Shown piece after piece: positions 11,971-24,035 of a stretch of 64,000 nt of DNA. Under the pieces are notes generated by a model that was not told the DNA's origin, ran no database searches, and saw only the letters and a program-made list of their open reading frames with translations. The position numbers and the translations under genes are program-made. Origin of the DNA: Gnetum montanum (Eukaryota; Streptophyta; Gnetopsida; Gnetales; Gnetaceae); the NCBI GenBank assembly GCA_015680685.1, contig MNCI01007695.1, positions 239,177-303,176 on the forward strand, in the 5' to 3' direction. Each line of letters opens with the position of its first letter. The stretch's first letter is position 1.

Positions 11971-12090
11971 ATCCACAATTGGCTAAGACCTAAAACTAGC
12001 ATCCATAATCTGCTAAGACCTAAAACTAGCACCAATGGTCTACTAAGATTCAAAACTAGCATGCACAACCTGCCAAAGCCTAAAATTGGC
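11971..12090. repeat. four tandem 30-bp repeats
   Basis: Units 11971-12000, 12001-12030, 12031-12060 and 12061-12090 are each 30 bp, with a core near tgctaagacctaaaactagc. The same core recurs in the array after pol at 16165-16445. Confidence 0.85.
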
Positions 12091-12229
12091 ACACACATGC
12101 TTACTCTTCTTTATATCCTTATTACATACTTAGAAAAATATTCATTACATTTTTTTATTCATTTTTTCACATTAACTAGGTTTAGATAGGCGTTGCTTAA
12201 CATTTTGCTTGTTTGTGTTGTAGGAATAT

Positions 12230-15200
12230 GACATGGCCATGCTAGAGCAACTTCTCTCACCTTTGATCCTCATGGGACCTCATGGTGATATCAAGTGATG
12301 TATTGAGCCACATTACCTAGACCTTAAGCCTACAACCTACGCTAAATGTATAGCATCCATAGAGACACCACTAGACTAGCCCAACCATTTTGTTAAGGCT
12401 CTTGATCTAGAGGTAGGGGACATCACAAAGGATCTCCTCATTAAGATCCCTATTGATGAGTGGCGAGGTACCCCTACACTCAACCATACGAAACGAGCGT
12501 AGCATGTGCGATCCGGTCGAACTCCGCAGACTAAATGCCTAAACGCCATAAGGAACACTTGGGGTTAATCGTTCATTGTCTTCCCAAACTTACTTGTTGT
12601 TGTCACGGTGTATGGTTAAGTAAGTCCGAGGTATATGATTTTTTTGGTATTTTACAGTTTATCTCCTATGCTAAACGGTGAAGGGTTGAGAAGCTAAAAC
12701 TAATTCTAACTACAACACTAAGTCCTNGGTGAGAGAATCTACTCGCAATGAGTAGCCGATTCCTTGGCTAGTCGTACATGTTCGTCAATGCTCGTAACCA
12801 AGTCGTACTCATGCTACGTTACTAGGAAAGCAGTAAATAACATTAATTAAACCTATCCATGCACTACAAGGTTTATCCACAAAGCTCGTCTTTATTGCCG
12901 TACACAACTTGTGTTCAGGTACAAAGCTATTCGAATAAAGAACCGTTCACTTGGGGGACTCCTACTGCGGGCACATGGAAAATATTCTATCTTTGGGGTG
13001 ATCAATCCGCTAGAGCTTCGCTACTTTACACCTAGGATGTGAAATGAGGGGAGTGCTGCCTCTTATTTATAGATTTGATGGTGGACCACGATATCGTGTA
13101 CGCAATATCGCAGGGATCGACGTGATATCGCAGCGGATGCGATATCGCGTATGCAATATCGTGGCCTGTGCAATTCGCATCTCATCACCTATGACAACAC
13201 CCAATGGTGAGGCAAAAACACTAAAATTGAGCTCCTCATTAGATTTCCAACATACCCAAGACATTAACAAGGTGCTAAATGATAACATCAAGGCATTTGC
13301 ATGGTTATATGAGGACATGTCAAGCATAGACCCTTAGTTAGTCCAACACAATATCATCCTTGATCTCTGCATTAAGCTAGTAAAACAAAAAGCATGCAAG
13401 GTTAGGCCTAAGGTGGCATTGGCAATCTATGATGAAATCACCAAGCTTTACAAAGCTAGTTTCATCCAGGTTGTTGACTATGTACACTAGGTCTCCAACA
13501 TCGTAGTTGTGCCCATGAAAGATGAAAGTATATGCATTTTCATAGACTTTCAAAACTTGAACAAGGTAACCATTAAAGATAACTTTCCTTTTGCCCAATA
13601 CTAATCAACCGATCGATACCACGAGTGGTCATGCCTTGTTATCCTTCATGGATGGATTCTCGGGTTACAACTACATTAGGATCAACCCTAAGCACCAGCT
13701 CAACACAACCTTTATGACCCCCCCTGGGGTACATTCTGTTATATCATTATGCCCTTTGGACTCAAGAACACAGGAGAAATGTATCAATAAGTAATAACAT
13801 ACATCTTTAGCAATTACATGCTAAGCCTACTCAATGACTATGTCAATGACATCGTGGTTAAGTCCAAAGTGGCTCATGACCATGCAAATGATCTAGACAT
13901 AGTACTTAAATGTTGTCTAAAGCATGATCTTATGTTGAACCCCAAGAGATGTGTTTACAGAATCAAAATAGGTAGGATGCTCAATTTTGTAGTATCTAAA
14001 GTAGGCCATAACCAACTTAGCATCCCTGACCAACATTAAGAAGCTATGAGGGTTGCAATGTAGATTGCAATTCCTACATAGGTTTATGTGATTAATAGAT
14101 AAGTTATAGACAATGCAACATCTGCTCAAGAAAGGAGCCCACTTTGAGTGGATAGCTCAATGCCAATAGGCATTTGACAATCTTAAGCAAGAGCTAGAGC
14201 AACTTCCTATAGTTCACCCTCTACAAAGAGATAAAACTTTTTACATCTACCTTTCCACTTTTGACACATCCATTGCTTCTTTGCTTTGCCAAACATGAGA
14301 TGATGATACAAAAGTCCCGATTTACTACTTGAGCCACACATTAGTAGCCCACAAAGAAAAATACATTGATGTGGAAAAGTACTACCTTTCCTTAGTCTTC
14401 TCACTCAAGAAGTGGAGCTTCAACCTCTTAGGGGGGTGGCACTACTACTATTATCACGTTCCCCTCTAGGGAGATCCAACCCTTCACATATCATTTTGCA
14501 TTTCCCTATACAAATAATGTGGCAAAGTACAAAGGTCTCCTCTGAGGTATCCTTGTAGCATGTGACCTAGGAATTCAACACCTAGCAATTTGAGCAAACT
14601 CACAATTAGTGGTCGACCAGGTGACAAAGGTTTATGCCTACAAGGTCCAACATTTACAACCTTACTATGACCTGGCAAAGCACTTGCTTAAATAGTTTGC
14701 AATAGCATATGTCCAATACATTTCTCTAAATGAGAATGCCACAGCTAACACACTATCCACATTAGCCTTAAGCATTACATTGGACATGTTTCACACATTA
14801 CCCACCTTAGTGGTGGATTACACTATTCCTATCATGCAAATCACTAACATTGCATCCATAGCCACAATAAGCACGACCCATGCAAGAGAGTGGGACAACG
14901 ACATTAAGGTGTACCTTCTATAGGGTAAGCCTCTATAATGCTTAACTACTGCTCAAAAAGATGCAATGCATAAACAATTGTAGTAGTACATCATTATGGA
15001 TGATAGCACGCTATGTTGCAAATCCTATGATGGCATATTGCTAACTTGCGTAAGCGACAGCAAAGTGCAAACAATCATCGAGCAAGTCCATGATGTACTG
15101 TGCAAAGGTCACATAGCACCTAGTGCAATGGCAATGAAAATCAAACACTTGGGCTATTATTGGTCCTACATGAAGTGTGATTGCATCTCTAAGGTCAAAA

Positions 15201-16130
15201 CATGTGACATGTGTCAACAGCATGGCAACTTAATGCATGTTCCATCGACTAAACTACACACAACATAGATCACGTGGTTATTTCAATGTTGGGGCTTGAA
15301 TATCATGGGACCTATAATGCCTAAGTCCTCCATAGGGCATAGCTTCATCATAACTACAACTAAATATTTCACCAAGTGGATTAAGGCTATTTCCTTAGGA
15401 AGACGACATTACAATAGGTTTGCAAATTTGTACTTGATAACATAGTAACCCATTTTTGCTTACCCATATCATAGTAACTGATAACGAGCCATAATTTAAC
15501 AGTGCTAAGACTAAAGCCTTTTGTGAGTGCTTTTGTATCAAACATTCATTTCCATCATTGTATTACCCTCAGGTGAATGGCCAAGCGAAGGCCACTAACA
15601 AAGTCATCATCAACCTTCTAAAGAAGATGCTAAGCAACAACAAATGATGATGGCACGAGCAATTGGTCTACACAATTTGGGCCTATCGCATAACATGTCG
15701 AACAATAATAGGTAAGATTCATTATAGTCTTGTCTATGGGTCTAAAGAAATTTTCCCCATGAATTGCAAGTTCCATCACTCTAGGTAATCATCTCAAACT
15801 TTGTTGATGAAGCTTAGAACAACAAGTTAAGGACTGTAGACATTGACTCAATAGAGGAAGAGCATATGCAAACACTTGATCACATCGAATGGTACTAAGC
15901 AAAGCAAAGGCAAAAACACCGTCACAACCAGCATCAGCACCTAATCAAGAAATGGGACCTTGTCCTCATGGCCATTCATAAACCCACAAAAAAATTCTCA
16001 ACCAACTAGGAAGGGCCTTTCTTAGTTACTAACACCTACAATAATGGAGCATTCAAGCTTGCTAATCAAGATGGTAATGAGTTTGCCAATCTAATGAACC
16101 ATTCGTACCTAATGCTATATTATGCTTAGC
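12230..16130 (+). pseudogene. pol: Tat/Ogre-type Ty3/gypsy pol (RT, RNase H, second RNase H, integrase) of element C
   Basis: Coding signal runs through all three plus frames with many stops and shifts, interrupted at 12454-13187 by a solo LTR. In order: a pre-RT segment (AFAWLYEDMSSIDP, ending 13337); RT from about 13400 to 14040 (GHALLSFMDGFSGYNYIRIN, then a MPFGLKN equivalent at about 13750 and the decayed catalytic box as YVNDIVVKS near 13838); RNase H about 14150-14430 (YYLSHTLV, KYIDVEKYYLSLVFSLKK); a second RNase H about 14440-14700 (NNVAKYKGLL, QLVVDQV), typical of the Tat lineage; the integrase zinc-binding part 14996-15268 (GYYWSYMKCDC, CDMCQQH); integrase core about 15290-15780; and a C-terminal part ending near 16130 (a GPFLV-like start and a final YYA). 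In the core the catalytic Glu position is Lys (15588-15590). Gag and protease were not identified. Confidence 0.85.
12454..13187 (-). repeat. solo LTR, family-A-like, duplication cctat
   Basis: 734 bp, flanked by cctat at 12449-12453 and 13188-13192. On the minus strand it begins tgatgagatgcgaattgcac and ends cctcgccactcatca. Its U3 holds a clear GATATC array (plus coordinates: GATATC 13090-13095, 8 bp, AATATC 13104-13109; GATATC 13124-13129; GATATC 13141-13146, 8 bp, AATATC 13155-13160), with a TATA box (tctataaataag) next to it. It interrupts the pol of element C. One undetermined base lies at 12727. It belongs to the same subfamily as the solo LTR at 51653-52495. Confidence 0.9.
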
Positions 16131-16164
16131 ACACCACACATCAATAGAACAAGGTAATCATTCA

Positions 16165-16445
16165 TTCGCTATGATGTTAAAATAGCAAAACACAAGTCCA
16201 CTATGACTAGCAACTAGCACATAGCTTGTTTGCTATGATGTTAAACTAGCACAACATTTGTCCTTGGGTCACGATGTTAAACTAGCACAATAGCAAGTTC
16301 GCTATGACTATAAACTGGCATAGAAAGTCTACTATGATTGTAAACTGGCATAACATTCATCCACTATGACATTAAACTGGCACACAGCTTGTCCGCTACA
16401 ATGTTAAATAGGTGCAACAATCTGCTATGACTATAAACTAACATA
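16165..16445. repeat. array of degenerate 30-bp repeats after pol of element C
   Basis: About nine imperfect units near ctgctatgactataaactgg, starting about 35 bp after the pol end. They resemble the units at 11971-12090. Tandem repeats downstream of pol are a known feature of Tat/Ogre elements. Confidence 0.75.
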
Positions 16446-17935
16446 CCATGGTCTCCCAAGATCTTAAACTTGGTTCACCATCAATCACGCATAGTTCCAC
16501 AAGCAAGCGAGCAAGAATAAATTTCAACCCCCCCCCCCCCCCCCCCCCCCCAACTTTTCTACATCATGTAGGCATGGATACTACAATCCTAGAATGGAGC
16601 ACTAGCCATCAGCTTAGCTTTTGGAGCACTTGTTGCATTATGGCCCCCTACAAATTTGCTAGTTTTTTGAGCTCCTGTTGTCAGTGTGGGCTCTCGAGCA
16701 TCTATAGCATCATCACCCCCTAGCATTTCACTAGCTTTCTAAATGCTTGCCATCAGCATGGGATCTTGAGCACCTTCAACATCATCACCTCCCACCATCT
16801 TTATAGATTTTTGAGCACTTGGCATTAGTTCAACCTTCAGAGCACTTGCAGCATCATTGCCTCTGACATTTTATTTGCATTTTCATGTTTTATGATTTTC
16901 TTATCCTCTTAGAGTTGTGTTTGCAAGATGAAGCCTAGAGGCAATCATGCAAATGCACATATCATTGCAATGGCAAGTCACCGCATCACTTCAATGTGCA
17001 TGATTGGATTAGTTGAGCCTCTCAAGAGTGCACATCCCTATTACCCCATCATGGCCTACATCCATCCCTATGTTCCCATGCCCTTGCATTTCCTTGCATA
17101 GTTAGGACTACAAACCCTTGTGACCACATGGCATCCTCTTGCAAGCCAAACCATAGAACCCAAGGTGGACATAACATAAGTTGTCCCATGGGAAGCCTCT
17201 GTTGGTTGGTGAAAGCCCAAGCAGATGTAACACAAGTCATCATGAGGAGAAAACACCTATCCCACAAATGTGACGTGGTTTCGCAAGCACCAAAGTAAAG
17301 CCCATATGGTGGGATGCAATCCACGTAGTGGAACATAGTCCACAATTAGCATTTAGCACAACACAAAACCTAAAGAAGGTTCACCTTATAGAAAAAAAGC
17401 AAAACAAAAGAAAAAAAGTAAAAAGAAAACAAAAAAAATAAAAAGAAAAAAGGGGGAAAAGCATGTCCCCAAACAAATCAGCAAAGCTACAATTTCACAA
17501 CCGGTCAGGCCCAGAATCCACTTTGACTCTCTCAGGAGCACTTTGACAAGAGGTCAAAGTTTCTCAAAGGTAAGCCATCCTAGTGCCATGACCACCATCA
17601 TCCATGCTAACTCCACATCCTACATCATGACACCCTATTTGCATTTTATCTCCCCTATTATCCCCTAGCACATTACCTACACCGTTTTACTCCTAGCATA
17701 TCGTTATCCAGAACACTCTTAAGCACAATGTAGCAACATCTGATCAAGTACTAAAGAGTGATGTTGGTGTCAAGCCTACTATGGTGTTTTGTAGTTCTTT
17801 ATTGATGTCTCTTGAGCCACTCTTCTAGATGTCAACAAAGAGGGGCCAATGAAACACCACCAAATTTGGGCAACAGCTTCTCGATAACAAATTTGTCTAA
17901 GTGTTAACATGAGGCAAATTTTTTCTAAGTGCTGA
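16446..17935 (+). other. 3' non-coding region of element C
   Basis: No gene recognised. It contains an uninterrupted run of 24 cytosines at 16528-16551 and an A-rich stretch at 17385-17460. Short frames on both strands (16448-16723; 17049-17345) look like chance. Its place between pol and the 3' LTR suggests the long 3' region of a Tat-type element. Confidence 0.5.
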
Positions 17936-18435
17936 GACTACGCTCTCCACTATCCCAGAGTGTAGTTAACCAATGGAGAGTGTAGTCAACTTTTAAAACT
18001 AATTTTTTGCAATTTTTCCTAAGTGTCATCTTGAAGCAAGAAGCTGCAAAATTTTCTAAGTGTTGGGACTATGCTCTCCACTACACTAGAGTGTAGTCAG
18101 CTCAGTAGAGAGCATAGTCAACACCAAAGGTCAATTTGCAAATTTTTCTAAGTGTCAAATCTAGTAGCTGGAAATTCTTCTAAGTGCCAAGACTATGCTC
18201 TCCACTACACTAGAGTGTAGTCAAGCATAGTTGGCATAGTAAGTGTTGAGACTACGCTCTCCACTACATTAGAGTGTAGTCAAGTGTAGTCAACTAGAAG
18301 CCAGATTTTGAAAAACATTTCCAAGTGTTGGGACTACACTCAACCCTAGTTAGGAATGTAGTTAGCACACAGTCACTTTTTTGCAAAAAATTTTTAAGTG
18401 TTGGACTACGCTCTCCCCTAGTTTAGAGTGTAGTC
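17936..18435. repeat. six hairpin-forming tandem repeats
   Basis: Six copies of an imperfect palindrome at 17936-17967, 18067-18098, 18191-18222, 18250-18281, about 18332-18364 (degenerate) and 18404-18435. Arms are gactacgctct and agagtgtagtc around a loop of about 10 bp. One arm position differs (g against a), which would be a tolerated G-T pairing in RNA. Each copy is preceded by 'aagtgttg'-like sequence, so the larger unit is roughly 60-130 bp. Confidence 0.8.
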
Positions 18436-18779
18436 AAGCATAGTTAGGTAGAATAGCATCTAATGGCCTTCACAACACAGCACCGGCACTCAGCTTAGCT
18501 CCAACACACTTTCAACAAATATAGCTAGCAAAAATGCATCTTTGTTATACTCCCTTTTGTTCCCAAATTGTAACTATGCTTAACCCCACTCAAGACAATG
18601 GACAACATAGTCCCAAAGCATAGTCTCCAAAGTTGCATTTTTTCACTTTTTTTTCAGGCACATTGTGATCCTATTCAACTCACGAACATGTAGTTGGTAG
18701 CATAGTCATAGTATGGTAGTCTTGTAGAGTCCATTGGAGCACACTAGAGCATAACATTGCTTCCTTTAATGAAGAGCAT

Positions 18780-18900
18780 AGTTGGGTGCAACATAGTCCG
18801 AACCGTTCCACTGCCATGTGGCAATTGATTTTCATTTCATGGGAAACCTAGACCTATAAATACCCCAACCCTCTACATTTTAGGGGTTGGAAAATTTGAA
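18780..18900 (+). promoter_or_regulatory. possible internal promoter of element C
   Basis: cctataaataccccaaccct at 18853-18872 is a good plant TATA box. It lies about 600 bp upstream of the ORF2-like segment of element C. The GATATC array of elements D and E is not present here. Confidence 0.35.
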
Positions 18901-19469
18901 AGTTGGCATTCTTGGCATTTGGCATTTTAGTAAGGCAAGGCATTCACACACCACCATAGCTCACTACAGGACACCGTAGACCACTACAGTCCACTGCACA
19001 TCATGGAGGCCAACTCAATAGACAAAGACACCATGACAAAATGTCAGTCTTCACTGCTAGACACCCCCAAGACTGTGACTACACCATCTACTATTCCTAC
19101 TATACACCAAGTACCTTCTCACCCCTTCTAAGGTTAACTACGCTTAACCCTATTTGGGGTGGTGCCTCTCTCTTGCTCTCTTTCTTCTGCATTTTTAGCA
19201 TTTTACTCACATTTTGGCATTTTACTTGTATTTTTAGTTGTTTTAATGCATCATCGTGCATTGACACCCTTATTTTGCACTAAAAACCTTGACTACTCTC
19301 ACCCTCGCTAACACCATGAACATCGTTATACACTTAGCATCGTTTGGCATTGCATTTGGTAAGTCCCCATTTGATCAACAAGACCATTCTGGGCACCCTG
19401 TCTCCACCTCTAGCAGGCCCTCATGTAGACATGGGGTTAAATTTGTGCACCCATGAACCTCTCTATGTT

Positions 19470-19900
19470 CCATTCCAGCTGCTAACGTTTTTAGTCACTA
19501 CAAGTTCAAGCACCATAAAGAGACAAAGCAAAAGCTTGAGATTGCAAACATGGAACTTGAGGTTCTCAAGGTGAAGTTCACTAATCAACAACCAACTACT
19601 AAGAACCTGGCCAAAAAAATGAATAATTAATAGAAGCTACAGAATGCACTTAGAACATTTGACATTAAATGTAGACAACTCATTGCCTAGTTTGTGACTA
19701 TGAATGAGTTGTTCCCTATAATGCCTTGTCTGTGGGATATGCCCATTCTAGCCCACATTGGCCATGCAACATGGACTATGAATGATCCCTAGTGTATGGA
19801 GGAGAAGATGAAAGCACTATTGGATGTCTTCTGTCTTCTATCAAAAGTTGTAGTTGCCGTAGGATAACCACAACAACCGCCTCAACTGCTACATGAGCCT
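19470..19900 (+). pseudogene. ORF2 C-terminal remnant of element C
   Basis: One frame (with stops) reads a Lys/Glu-rich coiled-coil-like segment (KQKLEIANMELEVLKVKF) and then LFPIMPCLWDMPILAHIGHA. The same order and pattern is found at the end of ORF2 in element E (LQKLEVENSELEVVKDNY, then MFPQLLCLWEVVASSNIGTS, about 61040-61280) and in D (about 44020-44240). A Pro/Gln-rich tail follows (QQPPQLL). This links element C, which has pol, to the pol-less D and E. The frame starting at 19344 is a shadow. The N-terminal part of ORF2 was not recognised in C. Confidence 0.6.
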
Positions 19901-20025
19901 AAAGTAGAAGAAGGTCCTTCGGAACCTCAAAGCCTCCACCACCTAGACTATCTAATTCTTCATCGTCTTTAAGCCATCAAAAAGCTGTAATTGTCAATTT
20001 TGTTTTTCATTTAGTTGTGGGGATA

Positions 20026-20850
20026 TGGTGAGTCTTCATGGTTTGGCCATGTCGATGCAACCCCATTGATGTATACCCATCGATAGGGCACCCTGTTTCA
20101 CTTATAAATATGCATCTACCCACTGCATTTATGGCATAAGTTTTCATAGTTGTAGTGAAGCACTTGCAATTTTTCCACTTCAAAGTTAGAATATTTTCTA
20201 AGTGCCCGTAGTAGGAGTCAAAGAGTATACACTTTATTCAAGCACTATTGTACCTGAGCACTTTAGTATGGATGGAAATAAAGACGAGCTTTTCTAATAA
20301 ACCTTGTAACACTTGGACTAGATTAATTGTTTACTTATGCATTTAATATTCAAGAAATTTACTTTAATGTTTTTAAGTAATTAAACAATTAATTAATTGA
20401 TAGTGATTAAATAGTAAACATAAGCACAACCACTTCGAGCATACGTTTAACAATGGTAATCTTAATAATGCTTAATGTTTGATAATACAATAGCACTATA
20501 CGTGTTTAGGATGTGTATGGCAAGAGGGAATGGATGCTTATGTTAAGATTAGTTAAGTATTAGTTAGTTGTTAGATTAATTTGGTAGTTAGATTACTTTA
20601 TTCTTTATTTCTATTATTAGGTGACTTAATTCATAAAATAGAAAATGATAAAAATCATATACCTCTGTGATACTCAACCATATCCTTGAACTTCACAAGT
20701 AGAACTAGGAAGACAACAATTGCAATGGTTAGTTTCACCTCCTAGAACCCAATGTACTTAGAGAACTAAAGTCTACGGAATTTGACCGAATTACTGAGTG
20801 AACTCTAACAATTCGTATGGTTGGGCGTAGAGTATACTTCCCGCTCATCA
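20026..20850 (+). repeat. 3' LTR of element C
   Basis: 825 bp, from tggtgagtcttcatgg after the purine tract tttagttgtggggata to cccgctcatca. It shares the R/U5-like segments of the other LTRs (aataaagacgagctttt, the final tcatca) and a TATA (cacttataaatatgc, about 20100). The U3 has atcgat but lacks the GATATC array. No 5' LTR with a matching duplication (atctc follows the end) was found upstream, so the left end of element C is missing or unrecognised. Confidence 0.75.
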
Positions 20851-21849
20851 ATCTCTAGCAGCAAAAATCATTCTTATGAATAGGCTCGATAGTGTGCTAA
20901 TGTGAAGAGAAGATGACATGGAAAGCTAATATGGCATTAAAAGATCAAGATGAGCTTTTAAGCACCTAAAGAGGTGAATCTCATCCAAACGAGAATCTAT
21001 GAATGTCCAAAAGCTCTTTATCGGACCAATCCCACAAAGCTTATGAGATGTTTTTGCTCCTTATTACATGTAATATTGCAACTCATACTTTTTATCATTT
21101 ATCTAAAGTTTCCATACTAGAGCTTGATTGAAATAGCTTGTGAGGCCGACATATTTGTGCTATGTTATTCTTCAAGCCATTGTGGTCATAACACTCCTAA
21201 TAAGCTGGATACATTGATAATGGCTTATGAAGCTTTCTTTCCTTTCTTTTTTAGAGCTTAATATGTTCATTTTTCTAAAGGCTAAGTTTTCCTAGACTTC
21301 ATAATCTCAAATCCTTATTGTAAGGAGCTAATGGTGGGACCAAAAGTGAAATAAACTGTAGCTAATGGGAATGTTAGGTTTAAAGTTGAGTGCAATGAAA
21401 CTTGTTTCTCACAAGGTTTTCCATAGCTAAAATGGTTTCTACTTCTAGTAGCTTTAGCATAGCTCATCTCGTTCTTCTTGCAATTTTAGGACTTAATTGA
21501 ATAATAGCTTATGTGCTAAAGCCAAAAAGGAACTGGAACTAAAGCTTTTCTTTTAAAGTAATATGTTAAGCTTGTTCATTCAACTAGATTTTATAATTGG
21601 CAAAAGCTATTATCCAAAAATCTTTTCAAGCTTATTGCATGGGCATCTAGAAATGTTTGAAGGAACATAAACCATTGTTCAAATTTTAATACCTCTGTAG
21701 CTCTTTAGGAATCCTCTCTTCTTTTAGCATGGAAACTCCTTTTAGTCTTAAGTTCTCCTTTCTTTTCAATAATAATTTACTTCTAGCACTACAACCTTAT
21801 AAAGTGTGCTCCATGAAATGGCCAAAAATGTACCAACAACCATATGCTA

Positions 21850-22794
21850 AGGGATTTCACCTTGTATTTCCTTTATTAATTCATCTATAATAATAAGTAT
21901 GGGCTAAGCACACACATTGATGTAGACCTATTATGACTAGAAAATTAGATGTTTCATAGACTATTCTAACTTTAGTGGTAGCTCTTTCATATATATCGAA
22001 TTACTTTAATATATTTATCATGGATGTTTTTCCTCTGCAAGGCCCACCAAATAATATCTCTTGGTACTTTGTCATATGCTTTTTCTAAGTCAATGAAGAT
22101 CATGTGTAAATTTTTTCCATGTTTTCTAAATTTCTCCATCAATTGTTGCATTAAGAAAATTGCCTCTATAGTATATCTCCAAGCATAAATTCAAATCGAT
22201 GTTTTGATATCATTGATTCAAGTATGAGACATTGCTCTATGACTTTCTCCCAAAGCTTCATGGTATGGCTCACGAGCTTGATTCATCTATAATTTGCATA
22301 ATTTTGTACATCTCTTTTATTTTTGTAGATAGGAACAACGATGTTTGTTCTTCAATTGTTGGGCATCTTCCCATCTTTCAAAATTTTGTTAAATTAGTTA
22401 TCGTAGCAAAAAAACTCTTGTATCTCCTACTGATTTCCAAACTTTTATAGGAATGTTATCTATTTCGACAACTTTTCCATGTTTCATCTTTGATAAGGTT
22501 ATCTTCACCTTAAAGAAAGAACTTTCATTAACCAAACCAAAATTTGATTCTTCTTCTTGGATGTCTTCTTTTGGAAATTCTTCATTGAAAATAATTTTTC
22601 CACATAGCCAAAATTTCATTATGTTTTACCAATATTGTTTTATTTGCTTCCTTGATGCCTTTGAAATGATCAATGCCCTTACATTTCTTGGTTTTGATTT
22701 TTGCTAATTTATAAATAGATTTTTTTCCTTCATTTGTTTCAAAATTCTCATAAAAGCTATCCAAGGCCTTATGTTTGGGTTTGCCTACAGCCAT
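21850..22794 (-). pseudogene. RTE-type LINE reverse transcriptase fragment
   Basis: Minus-strand frames join across stops and shifts into a non-LTR RT: an N-terminal part reading KKSIYKLAKIKTKKCKGIDH (22794-22582), NIPIKVWKSVGD (about 22435), HMIFIDLEKAYDKVPRD (about 22085), carrying the FIDLEKAYD motif of RT block A, and CVLSPYLLL near 21885, matching the 'GxALSPYLF' block. The wording is typical of plant RTE elements. The catalytic YxDD block should follow at lower coordinates but only decayed sequence is seen (about 21840), so the copy is dead. Frames at 22232-22450 and 22453-22707 on the plus strand are shadows. Confidence 0.8.
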
Positions 22795-24035
22795 TGTTAT
22801 CTCCTTTTATACCATTCTGCTATCCATTTTGCATAGCAGAGTATTTTTTTTATTTTTTTTCTGGCTCCCACGATTGCCATTTCTTAAAGCATTTTTTCTT
22901 TATTTTAGATAATATATTGCACTTCATCACTCAACCACCATATTTCTTTTAGGATGTATTTTTTGCCATTTTCTAGGCATACTTATTCCATTTAATAAAT
23001 CCTTCCTGTTCATCTTTGATTTTACCATTACCTTCTTTGATGGTAAGATCTTAGGTAATTCCCGGGTGTACTCCATATATGAATTTTATCGTTAATAAAA
23101 ACATTCTTTTTATGTAATTCCAGCTCAGCAAAGTAAAATAAAAATTGGAGATCATAAAGTTAAGAAAAACCTTTCACCATAACAAGTGTTTTTTGTCATT
23201 GTCCAACTTAAAAAATTAGAGGCCGTAATACCAAAACTTTCTTGTTGAAAACTTGGAAAAATAACCATGGTAGAGAAGCAGTTTTAGTGTTGCCTGATCA
23301 GCCATGAATTTCATTATGATTGAAAACTTCGCCTCAAAATTAATTCCCAAACTCGAATTGGATTATAGGTTGGCTACTTAATAAGGAATACTTCATTATG
23401 TTCAGTGGTCTCTACTATTTAAGTTATCATGAAACTCTTGGGCGTAACGTATGTTTAAATTTTATAATTAATAAAATATATTTTTAACTCTTCAGAACAA
23501 TTGCATACCAGTAAGACAACTATAAAAGAAACAAATGAAAAACCCATAAAAAAGATGGGGACTTAAAAGACGACTATTTAAAGATTGGCAGTGGTTGACA
23601 TTGTCATACCATCTGTGATTGGAGTTGGAAGAGTTGATTTCATGAACAACAACAATTTACAAGCTAAGATGCGAACCATTAAATTTCGTTCTTAGAAACT
23701 TATGGAATCCAGATAGGGAAGGAAGCTCAGAGACTCCGGTGTTCACCATGAATTTGAAATTCAGAATTACTCATTCAAATCAAACAATTATAATGTTGCT
23801 GCACTTCAGAAGCAATTTTTCTTTTCCCCAAAAAATAAGAAAAAGGTCCATCTGGCTTAATTAAGCGTTTATCTCTGAAGGAGAGATAAATATGGCCATC
23901 AACAGCACAATCATATCTCTAAATTATTAAACTTGATATCAGTGCAAACAGGAAACAGATTTGCCTTGGTATCTCAATTCAATAGCTATTAAATGGCTCA
24001 TTTGTAATAAAAAAATTGACGATACTGTACATGTT
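22795..24035. other. intergenic, downstream of the fucosyltransferase gene
   Basis: No gene recognised. Being 3' of the minus-strand fucosyltransferase gene, the part nearest 24035 presumably contains its 3' UTR. No clear polyadenylation signal could be singled out in this AT-rich sequence. Confidence 0.45.

Noticed and set aside
11971-12090. CRISPR-like array (four regular 30-bp units)
   Set aside because: Units are directly tandem with no spacers, the genome is a plant, and the same unit recurs after pol of a retrotransposon.
13067-13327. Overlapping frames on both strands at the solo LTR edge
   Set aside because: They run across an LTR/pol junction; the plus frame is real only for its pol part after 13188.
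16528-16551. Run of 24 cytosines as a telomeric or functional G-quadruplex tract
   Set aside because: A single homopolymer run inside a retrotransposon 3' region; the other long C run (35281-35300) abuts a gap, so sequencing or assembly error is likely for both.
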